From assembly GCA_038277395.1 (NCBI GenBank), contig CM076194.1, positions 135,317,230-135,381,229 on the forward strand: DNA of 64,000 nucleotides, given 5' to 3'. Every line of letters begins with the position of its first letter. Position 1 is the first letter of the stretch. Origin of the DNA: Dryocosmus kuriphilus (Eukaryota; Arthropoda; Insecta; Hymenoptera; Cynipidae). Below are positions 52,721-63,993 of the stretch, piece by piece. The notes under the pieces were generated by a model, which was not told the origin of the DNA, did not search any database, and saw only the letters and a program-made list of their open reading frames with translations. The translations under genes and the position numbers were made by a program.

Positions 52721-55242
52721 CTATTGTTTTGGTGGTGCTTCCTGAAGCACAGGTTCCCATGCTTTCACCAAACGATCATGTTCTTGACCGATTCGAATTC
52801 GCATGTCGCATGGATATGTAGTTCTTCCCTCTGAACACTACCAATCTTTGCTTCGTCTTCTACCTGCCACGTTCGAAATCTGCAAATATCGATGATGTAA
52901 AGAAATGTTATTATAAATGTTTGTTGTTATGCAGATTTAAATGATATATATTTTGGTAAATTATTTTATTTTTGATATAATGTGATAAAACTTGTGAATA
53001 TTAATTTTCTAGTTCCTAATTTTGCAATAAGTAATTTTATTTCTTAAGGAATGCCAATGAAATGTCATGTTTTAAGTTTTTTAATTACCGATTTTTATTT
53101 TAAAAGAGGATAATTCGCAAAATGCTATTTACGTAGTTTCATTGTCAATGTCAATTTTTTAACTGTTGTTAATTGAAACAAAAACTCTTTGTATCAGTCT
53201 AAATTTTAAAAAGAAATTCTTTCAACTCAAATTGAACAATTTTTACAATCAATATTTATGAATCAAAGTGATGTATTTGAAATATTATTTTACAAGTATT
53301 TATTTTTTAAAGTGTATTACCAAAAAAATGCAACAAAACTTTATCCGTGAAATACAGTGATGAAAATGTTAGCACTAAAGCTCCATTTTTCTATCTTTTT
53401 TTCATGTTAAATATATTTTCTTGAAAGCGTAAGTATTTAATATAAATTTTTTAAAGTCTTCTTTCAAACTTTTTCTTATAATGACAGTTTGAATATTCTG
53501 TTAAAAACCAAATAATGTATTTTGCAAAGTTTAGTTTTCGTTAAGTTTTTCACTTGTTTGCTTGGTTGTTGTAATAAAAAAATAATTGTTATAATCAAAT
53601 TTGGATGAAAGTTATAGAAGGTAAATTTAAGATAATAAACTTTTGAATATGATTCACATAATTTTATGTGCGCAGTATAAGATTTATCAAAATTGTAGTT
53701 CTTTAGCGTGTACCTGAAGCCCAAGACATGTATGTACTTCTTGGGGAAACCCAACCACTTGCCCTTCAAGAAAGCGATATATTGGAAAAGCTTGCATACA
53801 ATAATTAAAAAAAAATGTAAGAGAAGGTTTTGTTCTCCATACCGAAAAAACTTTGGTTCGGAGAATGCATTGACATTTACTTTAGATTTATCTACATGTA
53901 AACTGACACAATCGTTAGGCAAATAAATCGTTTATAAATTCAGAATTATAATACTTGTTGTATGCAATTTCAGTTTGAGAGAAAAATATGTAAAATTCTA
54001 CGTTGAATGTATACCTCGCAGTGATACTTCTTCACCATTACCGAAAATCGTGGGTACGCTGTTCTCTCTTAAAAATGCACTTTTTCTGTTTTGCACGATA
54101 CAAGATTTTTCAAAATGTTCGGAACACAACAAACTGCCTGACTGTGGTTTCCAATTTTCATCCTTCCCCATATTTATGTTCCATTTTCTTAACAATTCAA
54201 GCTTATCATTTGGGAAACTGAAAAAAGTCCAAAACTGATTAATGCTATATATTATGCATACGAAAGCAAGTTTGCATGTGACTTACTTGAAAAAAGACAA
54301 TTTTTTTGGGTATCGGTATGAACGTTTTCTTTTGCACGCAACGCAACAATTGAATGGGTTTTCAAAGTTTGTTGGTACGCTTCCAGTTTTCAATAACATC
54401 ACTGATCCCGTCTTATCAAAGCATTCATCCTCAAAATGATGAGAGCATAATATGACACTGGTCATTGTTGGCTTAAAATCCTTTAAATCCATATTTTTCA
54501 ACCATAATTTCAAGAGGTCAACATCTTGAGGAAACCTGTGAGAATTTTTTTTTTAACTGTCTGCTCTTCATTTTTTATAGCATAACTGTAGGTGCACATA
54601 AAAAATATTATATGAGAATTTCATGAAGTGGATTTTTAATACTCGGTATGATAATATGACAATATTTATACTCATCGGTTTCCAAGCCGATAAGTATTTA
54701 CTTAAGAAAATTCATCTCTAAACTGAAAACCATCCAAATAACGCAGCCCCATTTTTGTGACATTTTTTTCTCGAACATTGTTCAAAAATGATTAATAAAT
54801 CATTTTTGAACAAAAAATTAATTTGTCATTTAAAAATTAACCACCAAAAAATTAACATCTACTCTACAGCGTTTTAAATGTCACAAAAATGAGGCTGCTT
54901 TATTTAGATGGTTTTGATTTTAGAGATAAATTCTTTGTTTGATGTTAATACTTATTGACTCGGAAACCGATAAGTATAAACATTGTCAAGTTATATGTAA
55001 TATGAATTATATAGTATGAAACAATAAATTCAATTTTCAATTTTCGGGAACAATTCCACAAAATTAAAAAATTAATCTATAAAAATTTGGATTAATCTAC
55101 ATTACATTAAATACACATATTTTTCTTGATATTTAATGCACAATTAATTAGAATGAAATATTATGTACTTATGGAACGATCTCCGAGCTGTTGTCGAGTC
55201 TGCATTCCCATTTTCGAAGCCACAATAAACGCACCGACGCAT
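52721..55242 (-). CDS. Tandem double-THAP-domain protein, four exons
   Basis: Exon 1 (55242-55169) has MRRCVYCGFENGN and ..RRSFH. Exon 2 (54535-54287) continues FPQDVDLLKLWLKNMDLKDF, then SVILCSHHFEDECF and SVPTNF, completing THAP 1. It also starts THAP 2 with NCCVACKRKRSY. Exon 3 (54217 to 54015, or to 54042) has FPNDKLELLRKWNINMGKDE, SLLCSEHFEKSC and ENSVPTIF. Exon 4 (52830-52721) encodes GRTTYPCDMRIRIGQEHDRL and ends APPKQ. All introns are GT..AG and either exon 3 end keeps the frame, giving 202 or 211 residues. AATAAA lies 49 bases past the stop. THAP domains bind DNA through zinc; two in tandem in so small a protein are uncommon. Exons 1-3 are well supported, exon 4 less so (weak polypyrimidine tract). 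Confidence 0.6.
52900..53990. other. Large intron of the tandem-THAP gene, nothing else recognised
   Basis: AT-rich. A minus-strand open stretch at 53476-53922 has no recognisable domain and does not fit the splice phases of the THAP exons. Confidence 0.45.
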
Positions 55243-55437
55243 TATGCCCTTTTAATAACTTTTTCGACGATTGATTTAAACAAAAAAAATAATTATATTG
55301 CAAAATTTGAACTGTAATGTGTCAGAATTACTTCAATGTGTGCATGCGTTGTCAGCTACTCACAAGATGGCTACCGTTTAAATTCTACAGAGGTGAGGTG
55401 TGCACTGTGCACCACCTACATAGGGCAGAAAGAAGAA

Positions 55438-55850
55438 CTAATCGGATTGGATTGCGCTTCAGCATACTTCTTTAAGGCGTAAAAAAAAGGAAGACTTCGT
55501 TAACCAGCGGTTTTTGTACTGTGTTTATGGTTTTATCCATCAAAAACAGTTTTTACAAAATCAAAAAATCCATTTTCCGGCTAAACTATGTGAGATACAA
55601 AAAAATAGTACAGAGTAAAATTATTCGTCTCAAAAAAATCTACAAATTTTGTTTCAACCACTTTTTGATAAAACGCACGCTTTTTGTTTTAATCGAGAAA
55701 ACGTTATTAAAAATAAAAAACTATGGTTTCTTGCCAAACTATTCAAAATACAAAAAATTGATAATAAACAAAGTTGTTCACCTCAGAAAGACAAGGTGCT
55801 CTATCATTTTTTTGAACAGGCGCGTAGTTTTTGAGTTATTCGTGAAATAA
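55438..55850 (+). repeat. Dispersed repeat B/C, truncated copy
   Basis: Starts ACTAATCGGATTGGATTGCG, followed by TTCGTTAACCAGCGGTTTT and two ~157-bp monomers, the same order as at 49975-50400 and 61870-62290. Confidence 0.75.
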
Positions 55851-57010
55851 TAATTATACATTTATCGATCATAATTTACATCTTTTATAAATAATAATAA
55901 TAAATTCTTTACTTTGCATTACACAGGCCGACAAGATTCTTACCCAGAAACCAGAATATACTTTTCCAAAGATTTTTGATGCGCTGAATCCGAATTCGAG
56001 GTCCAAATCTCTCAGTTGGCTCTGGTTTCCGAGATATCCTAACTTAAAAGTGCAAAAATAGCGATTTTTGCCTATATTTGAGGTTATGTAGCATCGGATT
56101 TGTCCTTTTTCTCAAAAAGCTATATATATAATTTTAAAATATAAGCCTTGCCCTTTCAAATGACGTTAAGTTTATTTAAATATCTCTTTTTTTCGCAGAG
56201 ATATCGCATTTTGAAATTTTTATGTTTGGGAATTTACCTATACCTAAAAACCCATTTATGGATACGTGTATATTACTCTGGGTTCGGCTAAGAGCGGTAT
56301 CGTCATAATCAAAATTGATTTATTTCATCAAAATTTTGCATTTTCGTCGCCATGCAGTAAAAAAATTGTTGCAGGAAATTTGGTATATTGTAACTTTAGC
56401 CCATTTATGTCGGCCATATTCGGTATTCTTCGAAAAATTAACAAAATCTGACCTTCGATTCTGAACGAGTAGGTTTTTCTTGTATAAAAAAGTAAGGTGT
56501 TATTTATTTTCAATAACTTTTTACTATTTTCTAATTAAAATCGAAGCGAGTAATATACACGTATCCATAAATGGGTTTTTAGGTATAGGTAAATTCCCAA
56601 ACATAAAAATTTCAAAATGCGATATCTCTGCGAAAAAAAGAGATATTTAAATGAACTTAACGGCATTTGAAAGGGCAAGGCTTATATTTTAAAATTTAAA
56701 TATTATATATATAGCTTTTTGAGAAAAAGAACAAATCCGATGCTGCATAACCTCAAATATAGGCAAAAATCGCTATTTTTGCACCTTTAGGTTAGGATAT
56801 CTCGGAAACCAGAGCCAATTGAGAGATTTGGACCTCGAGTTCGGATTCAGCGCATCAAAAACCTTTGGAAAAGTATATTCTGGTATCTGGGTCAGAGGGT
56901 CGACCTCATTTTGTCGGCCTGTGTTATTATTTGAAGCAAGTCAGTTTTTTAAAAATTATTTCAGAATTATATTCTTTCAAACTGAAGCTTTCAATATATA
57001 TATATATATG
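55846..57010 (+). repeat. Dispersed repeat A, partial copy split by a foldback element
   Basis: 55846-55921 and 56924-57010 are consecutive parts of repeat A (compare 60115-60218 and the complement of 36054-36130), separated only by the inserted element. Confidence 0.75.
55922..56923. mobile_element. Foldback DNA element with CACAGGCCGACA ends
   Basis: Inverted arms 55922-56278 and 56548-56923, unique spacer 56279-56547. The 3-bp duplication TTA (55919-55921, 56924-56926) is proven by the uninterrupted site TTTGCATTATTATTTGAAG at 60185-60203. The CAC start with a 3-bp duplication resembles CACTA-group elements, TTA also fits PIF/Harbinger; no transposase is encoded, so classification is open. 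Confidence 0.75.
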
Positions 57011-57846
57011 ACTATAGTCATTTGTGATTTTTTAACAAAATTATCAATTTCGAAAAAAATAGTGGGCTGGAACACCAATTTTTCCAGTTCTCTTTACACA
57101 CTGTTAAGAATCTTGTTCAATTTTTATTTATGTTTCCTCTTTTCGTGTGTACCTCTACATTTCATGCAAGTGTAAACGCAATTTACCATTTTTTTATTTT
57201 AAAAGGAAGGTTTATAATTATATATTTTAGTGTACATACATTATTCAGAAAATGGAACCGTCAAGCCGTCAAAATTGTACGCAAATCATAGTGAAAATAA
57301 AAATATTTCGACTAAAATTAACTGCACAGAAATAAATTCTACACAATAATACTATATACATGGTCCAATTTAATCATTTTTTATCATTTCGATTTTAAAA
57401 ACTCGACACAAATAAATTCTGTACGCGAAAATTCTACAAAACAATGCAAAACAATTAAAAAATAGCATTTGAAACATAAATCCCAGTGTAATATTTTTTG
57501 TTAATAGTCTGCAAGTATAATAAAGACAAATAATATAAAAATATTTAGAAATGTGAAATTATAATAACTTTTTATATTATATATATATATATATGGATAA
57601 GATCTCTGATACGACTGTGGTCCGGCTCTAACCCTCCACCCTCCGATTGTCATGCTCCAATCTTGGATGGTCACTTAGAGAAACAACGATCGTCTTCAAA
57701 ACACCCGTCATCGCTCCAATGCTCCCACCACCGGATTCTCTGGACCTGTTTATACGACCGTGGTCTACATCTCCTTTTACTGAAAATTTTCAAATAGCGA
57801 ATCACACACTCAGTATATGCTTCTAAGTAGTACGTCCTAGATTATA
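57011..57846. other. AT-rich then GC-richer non-coding sequence
   Basis: AT-rich to about 57600 with an (AT)n run at 57577-57595, then a GC-richer block (57600-57845) with no recognisable frame or RNA. Confidence 0.4.
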
Positions 57847-58779
57847 CGAGGCACATCCAGAATGTAAGTGTACTCAATTTATGTAGGCTTCAAAAAAATT
57901 TTATTAAAACAAAAACATAGTTGGTTACACTTGTACATATGTAAGTTATTTTTCGACATAGTCACCATTCCTCTAGATGCAAGTGGTGGGCCGCGGGATC
58001 AATTTTTTTATGCCTGCCTCGAAGAAGTCTCCCGCCAGCTCTTTCGCCCACTTCTCCACCTCCCCTTCACCTCCTCGTCTGTTGAAAACTTGTTTCCACC
58101 CATGTGCACCTTCAGGGAAGTGAAGAGATAGAAATCTGAAGGGGGCCAGGTAAGGGGAATACGGGGGGTGGTTCAAAACGTCCCATCCAAAAGAGTCCAG
58201 GAGTTGCTTCGTGGCGTTGACCGTGTGAGGTTTGGCATTGTCAGCTGTTTTGGGACCCACCTAGCAGACAATTTCTGTGATTGTTTCGTGTAACAGGGAT
58301 CTGGAGATTTGCGGAAACATCGCAGAAAGATCATCTAACGTCAATCTGCGATCTTCACGGATCGCAATCTCGATTTTTTCCACAAGTTCGTCAGTCACAA
58401 TTGAAGGTCTTCCGCTCCTCTGATCGTCATGCACGGAAGTACGGCCATTTTTAAATTCGCGACACTACTTGTACACACTCGTACGATTCATAGCTCCATT
58501 ACCGTAAACAGTTTTCACCTCATTAAAAATCTCAACTGGAGCTTTTCCCTTTACAACGAGGTAGCGAATGACGGCGCGAATTTCGCACATGGCGGGAGAT
58601 ACGATCGACATTTTTCGCGAGAGATGCTACTGCGTCAAGAGTTTTCAACACACTAACCTCGGATTGGTCTCGTTTTGAAGGGGAGGGGTCAGGCTACGCG
58701 GCAGTGTTGCGAACATGTTGAAAAAATATTCCTTACAGCTGTGAGAGCACCAGTACACTTACTTTCTGGACGTGCCTCG
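57847..58779 (-). mobile_element. Mariner element, inactive
   Basis: Inverted ends CGAGGCACATCCAGAATGTA and its near-complement, with TA on both sides (57845-57846, 58780-58781). At 933 bp it is about 350 bp short of a full mariner. Confidence 0.88.
57973..58640 (-). pseudogene. Mariner transposase, internally deleted
   Basis: N-terminal piece (about 58265-58620, minus) has the helix-turn-helix part MCEIRAVIRYLVVKGKAP and KNGRTSVHDDQRSGRPSI, with an in-frame stop just before CREF. The C-terminal piece (57973-58260) has DNAKPHTVNATKQLL and NHPPYSPYLAPF. The catalytic Asp expected in the YSPDLAP motif is Tyr here, and the middle of the catalytic domain is missing. Confidence 0.8.
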
Positions 58780-58781
58780 TA

Positions 58782-58954
58782 AGTTTTATTAATTCGGGTA
58801 CAATAAAACCGATAAAACGAGCGTTAACATCTCCAATCGCGGCGATCTCGTAGAACTTTTTGATCAGGGAAACTGCCGGAAAATTTACATGGATGATCAT
58901 GTCAATCCACCTCTCGATCCGAACCTGGCGAATGTTGTAGATCTTGCGAATCAA
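58782..58954 (-). other. Short open frame beside the mariner, unknown
   Basis: About 57 residues of protein-like sequence (RQVRIERWIDMIIHVNFPAV, AIGDVNARFIGFIVPELIKL) interrupted by the mariner insertion. Not recognised; it may be an exon fragment of an older gene. Confidence 0.2.
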
Positions 58955-59841
58955 AGTCAGTCATTTTAAAATCAGTTCGAATATAGGAATGTGCACCGAA
59001 AATATGGGCAGCGTAGCCTTCGAAAATCTTTCGCAAAATTAAAATACGGCATACGGGCTATTGTCAGGTTAGGGGCAAACTTGAAAGAGCGTAAAATGGA
59101 AATCGCATTGTTATTTAGAATTTGATAATAAATAACGAAAATTTATCATATCACATCGAAAATACGAAATAAAACTAGAGATGCACTCTTGAAGATAATA
59201 AGTAATAACGAAATTTGTTTATGAAGAACTGATGAGAAAGGGATAGCAGGTTGAGTATTCGATTTAATATATGGAGCGCGAGTTTTTTTTATATAAATCA
59301 CTAAATATTATTAACAGTAAATTGACATATATCTACACCGTTCTCCATACAGGAGAGCCTGTATCTTCTATTTTATATTAATATCAAATCAAATAGTCAA
59401 AAGTAATTGGTACCAAAGAAGCCGAGTTCCTCACACGCATAGATACACGAAAAAAATCTATAGTTCAAATAAAGAAATAATGGAAAATCAAATCAACGCA
59501 AATGAAATATATTTGAAAATAGAAAGTTTTGTCTTACTTGAAACAGCCAATTATATCCCCGAATCATGGATCTTCATATCCTTGAATTAGCTATGTGACG
59601 TATGTGACTTCGTGAGCTTCAAATGTTTTACAAAATTGAAAGCCACGTGCAAATTTTTGGTTAGTAAGAAATAAATAAATAAATATAATATGACCCCTTA
59701 AGATGCCATGAAACTAAACTGAAATATCCCAAATCCAATATTTTGTGATTTGGACATACCGGCTCAAAATTTTGAAATTAAACATTTTTTTTTTTTGTTA
59801 GCAGATCCTGGTTTGATGTAATTAGAATTAAAATAAATGTT
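58955..59841. other. Non-coding, nothing recognised
   Basis: AT-rich, no supportable open frame, no repeat pairing seen within the window. Confidence 0.45.
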
Positions 59842-60215
59842 TTCAGTTCATTCTATTTATTCAATTTTTCAACTGAAAAATATTAAATCGAAATCGAGTT
59901 GATGAAAATATGCTCAATCTATTTAATTTATTTAATTCCTTTCTAAAGCATTTAAATTAATTCTTTAGAAATATATATTTTTCATTCTTGAAACAACTCA
60001 GGTAAAGATATTTCATTGATCAAATAATAGCCTTTTAGGAAACCTAGCTTTTCGTGTGTGCAGTTTAAAAGTTTCTTTTATTAACAGGAATGATAATTTA
60101 TTAAAAAATTTTAAATATTTTATAATAATTATACATTTGTCGATCATAATTTACATCTTTTATAAATAATAATAACTTCTTACTTTGCATTATTATTTGA
60201 AGCAAATCAGTTTTT
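59842..60215 (+). repeat. Dispersed repeat A, copy 2
   Basis: Most complete copy in the window and the empty site for the foldback element at 55922-56923. Reverse counterpart of 36054-36480. Confidence 0.75.
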
Positions 60216-62295
60216 TACATTTTCATCAGAGAAGGTATTAGATTTACGTAAAATTTTACCCTCGCAGTTTTCATCAAATCTCCACGTTTTGAGACCCCCT
60301 GAGTGAGAAAAAGCGATTTTTACGACGGTGTCTGTCTGTCTGTTGTTGTTGTTGTCGTTGTCGTCGGCGTCTGTTACCGCGATAACTTGTGAAACAACCA
60401 TCAGATTGGATTGCGATTTGGCACACTTCTTCAGAGTCCAAAAAGAAAGGACGGGTTCGTTAACCAGCTGTTTTTAACCAGTGGTTATGGTTTTATCCAT
60501 CAAGAATGGTTTTCACAAAATCAAAAAATCCATTTTCCGGCTAAAATATGCGAGATACAAAAAAAAAATAGCAGAAAGTGAAATTGTTCATCTTAAAAAA
60601 ATCTAAAAATTTTATCTTAACCGTTTTTTGATAAAATGAACGGTTTTTGTTTGAATCGAAGAAATATTATTAAACATAAAAAACTGTGGTTTCCCGACAA
60701 AATATTTCAGATACGAAAAAAAATGATAATAAACAAAATAGTTCAGCTCCTCAGAAAGATCTACAAAATTTGATTTAACTATTTTTTGATAAAATGCACG
60801 GTTTTGGTTTTAATCCAGAAAACGCTACTAAAAAATTCAAAATTCAAATTTCCCGCCAAACTATGCAAGATATAAAAAAAAAATGGAAATGAACCAACTT
60901 GTTCATCTCAAAAGGATGTACAAATTTGCTTTCAATAGTTCTTTCTAACAGATGCGTAGTTTTTTAAGTTATTCTTGAAAGATGTTATTAAATACAAACA
61001 AATCCACTTTTCAGCAAAACCATGCGAGACACGAGAAAATATTAACAAGCGGACTTGTTTCTACAAATTTTGTCTTAACCTTTTTTTGATAAAGTGCATG
61101 GTTTTTTTTTTTAATCGAAAAAATGTTATTAAACATAAAAAATTGTGCTTTTCCGACAAAATATTTCAGATACGAAAAAAATGATAATAAACAAAATTAT
61201 TCAAATCAAAATGATCTACAAAATTTGATTTAACTATTTTTTGATAAAATGCACGGATTTGGTTTTAATCCCGAAAACACTATTAAAAAATTCAAATTTC
61301 CCGCCAAACTATGCAAGATACGGAAAAAATGGAAATAAACAAAGTTGTTCATCTCAAAAAGATCTACAAATTTGCTTTCAAAAGCTTTTTGAACAGATGC
61401 GTAGTTTTTGAGTTATTCGTGAAAGATATTATTAAATACAAACAAATCCACTTTCAGCAAAACCATGCGAGATACGAGAAAATATTAACAAGCGGAATTG
61501 TTCATCTTAAAAAGATCTACAGATTTTCTTAAAACGATTTTTCGATCCAACGCATAGTTTATACATAAAACTTATAATAGTTGTTTTAATAAAAAAATAC
61601 ACTATCATAAAGTTAATAAAAAGTTATTAAAAGTTATTGAAAAATCTACCCGCTACTCAGTCACATTCTCATCATGTTTCTCACGCTTACCAGTCGATTA
61701 AGGTATATAAAAAACGCGAATTCCTTCATTACATTCTCATCTCAATGAGGAGGTATTAGTTTTATGTGAAAAATGACTTTCGCGGATTTCATCAAATCTC
61801 CACGTTTTGAAACCCCTTGAGTTCGTCGTTGTTGTCGACGTCTATTACTGCGATAACTTTTGAAAGAATCATCAGATTGGATTGCGCTTTGGCACGCTTC
61901 TTTAAGGCGTAAAAAGAAAGGGTGAGTTCGTTAACCAGCGGTTTTTGACCAGTGGTTATGGTTTTATCCATCAAAAATGGTTTTCACAAAATTAAAAAAT
62001 CCATTTTCCGGCTAAAATATGCGAGATACAAAAAAAATAGTCGAATGTAAGATTGTTCACCTTAAAAGAATCTACAAATTTTGTTCAAACTATTTCTTGA
62101 TAAAATGCACGGTTTTTGTTTTAATCGAGAAAGCGTTATTAAAAATAAAGAACTGTGTTTTGTTGCCAACATATTCAAGATACGAAAAAAATGACAATAA
62201 ACACAGTTGTTCAGCTTAAAAGGATCTGCAAATTTTGTATTAACCATTTTTGGATAAAGTGCACGGTTTTTGTTTTAATCGAGAAAACATTATTA
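60216..62295 (+). repeat. Repeat C plus satellite-like array of ~157-bp monomers
   Basis: Two blocks of repeat C (60225-60470 and 61740-61930), each followed by monomers. In the longer array the anchor GATAC (or variant) falls at about 60554, 60710, 60869, 61028, 61169, 61317 and 61471. Three monomer types alternate, marked GCGAGATAC, TTCAGATAC and GCAAGATA(C/T), making a higher-order unit of about 445-475 bp. Open stretches here are translations of the repeat and are not genes. Confidence 0.75.
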
Positions 62296-62848
62296 GGTTA
62301 GGCTTATAAAGTGGGGGATTTAGAGTAAAAAGGGGATAGTGCAAAGGAGTGGGATTAATAAAGGGGCTAATTGCGACCTGTGTAGAGGGGAGGAGCGGGT
62401 TACAAGTAAAACATAAGGGAATAAATTTATTTATAGTAAAAGGGTTAAATAAGTTAGAGAAATAGAACAGTCGTCATCTGTGAGGGTAGATGCGAACGAG
62501 CGAGGAAACAGAGTTATCAACAGAGGAAAGTGAGCTATCGATGGCAGAGAAAACTGGAGGTGACTCCGAGGCAGAACTAAAGTTTTACACGCCCAAGCAG
62601 GAAAATAAAGTTGGGAAAACGGGAGTAGATCAAGGGACAGGTTATATAGCGAAGGGGATTTGGAGACGATTTCCGCGCTGAGCAAAAGAAAAAGAGATCT
62701 AAACGAAAGTTTGGATAAATTTTTTGTGGCCAGCCCGGTCAAGAAAAGCACGATGTTGAGGTCGCCAGTAAAGAAGGGGGGGAACAAAGATCCAAGGGAT
62801 CAGTAAAGGGAGGAAGGGGAGAAGGAGAGGAGAAAGGAACAACAACAG

Positions 62849-63612
62849 GTGGAATTACTAGGGATGATTAAGGAAATGAGAGATGAATTAAGGGGGATAA
62901 AGAAGGGGCAAAAGAGAATGGAAGTCATTGAAAGGGAAACGATAGAAGCAAGTCAAGGGGTGGTATTAATTAGAGAAGAGTTTAAGAAAAGGGATGAGAA
63001 ATGGGAAGAAGAGATAAAAAGGATTAGGGAAAGAACAGAGATCCTAGAGAAAGAGATGGAACGTATGAAAAAGGAGAAATTAAAAAATGAGCAGAGGATA
63101 GCGGGGTTAGAAAAACAGATAGGAGAGTGGGAAAAAAAAAAGACAGGAGAGGCTAGGGTCGAAATGGAGAGGGGGGGGCAAGAGGGGAGTACTCTGCGAG
63201 ACGAGGGCTTAAGAAAGAAGATCGAGATAATGGAAAAGAAAATAGAGTCTGCTCAAGTAGGGAGTTTAGAGAAAATAGTAAAAAAGGTGAGGGGGTGAAA
63301 AGGGAATTTGAAAAAGGGGAAAGATGCGAAAGAAAAAACAATCTTACAATTGTGGGCATAACGACACAGGAAGGAAAGGAAAAGGAAATAGTAGAGGAAT
63401 TTCTAGAGAGGGAGTTCGGGTCAGGAGGGGGAATTAAGAATATGAGACGACAGGGTAGATTTAGTAAAGGGGTATTGGTAGTGGAGATGGACTCATGGGA
63501 GGCGAAACAAGAAGTCATAAAGAACAAGAGTAGGCTAGGTTCAAGGAAAGTGTACCTGAATCATGATCTAACGTACAAAGAAAGAGAGATACAAAGGAAA
63601 ATAAGAGAGTAG
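62849..63612 (+). pseudogene. LINE ORF1 (coiled coil plus RRM-like), one frameshift
   Basis: 62849-63298 encodes a long coiled coil (LLGMIKEMRDELRGIKKGQK, ERTEILEKEMERMKKEKL). 63295-63612 continues in another frame with the RNA-binding part: RKNNLTIVGITTQEGKEKE, GVLVVEMDSWEAKQEVIKNK, SRLGSRKVYLNHDLTYKERE. This order matches L1-type ORF1 proteins, which bind the element's RNA. The ATGA-like overlap at 63295 could reflect a frameshift mutation or two frames. A further acidic upstream part (62490-62680) may be the N-terminus. Confidence 0.65.
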
Positions 63613-63834
63613 CTAAAGAAGAAAGGGATAAAGGATGGACAGCTAGGGTAGGGTATCAAAAAATTTATATTCAAGGCGAGTGGCATAAATGGAATGAAGA
63701 GAATGAAAGATTAGAGAAGGCGGATAGGCATTTTTTATAGTAAGAAAGAGAGGGGGAGAAGAAAATTATAAAGGAAAGGGTAAAAGTAAGAAAAAGAGAA
63801 GAAAAGACAAGAAAGGAGGGCAAGAAGGAGAAAA

Positions 63835-63993
63835 ACAGGTCAAGGTGGTATTTTGGAATGTAGCAAGAATAATGAAAAAAGATAGAGAGTTCTGGAAATG
63901 TATTGAAGCATGTGATATAATAGGGTTGACAGAAACGTGGTTTACAGGAAAGAAGGGTAAAAATAAAAGGAAGATGGTGTAGTATAGTGACAA
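63835..63993 (+). pseudogene. LINE ORF2 start (endonuclease N-terminus)
   Basis: QVKVVFWNVARIMKKDREFW then IEACDIIGLTETWFTGKKGK: the N-terminal APE-endonuclease signatures WN-A and the catalytic ETW. The frame is lost near 63980 and the window ends. Confidence 0.65.

Noticed and set aside
58429..58656. Plus-strand 75-residue open frame
   Set aside because: Antisense to the mariner transposase N-terminal remnant.
60540..61640. CRISPR-like array
   Set aside because: The repeats are ~157 bp, diverged and contiguous, without short unique spacers; this is a eukaryotic satellite-like array.
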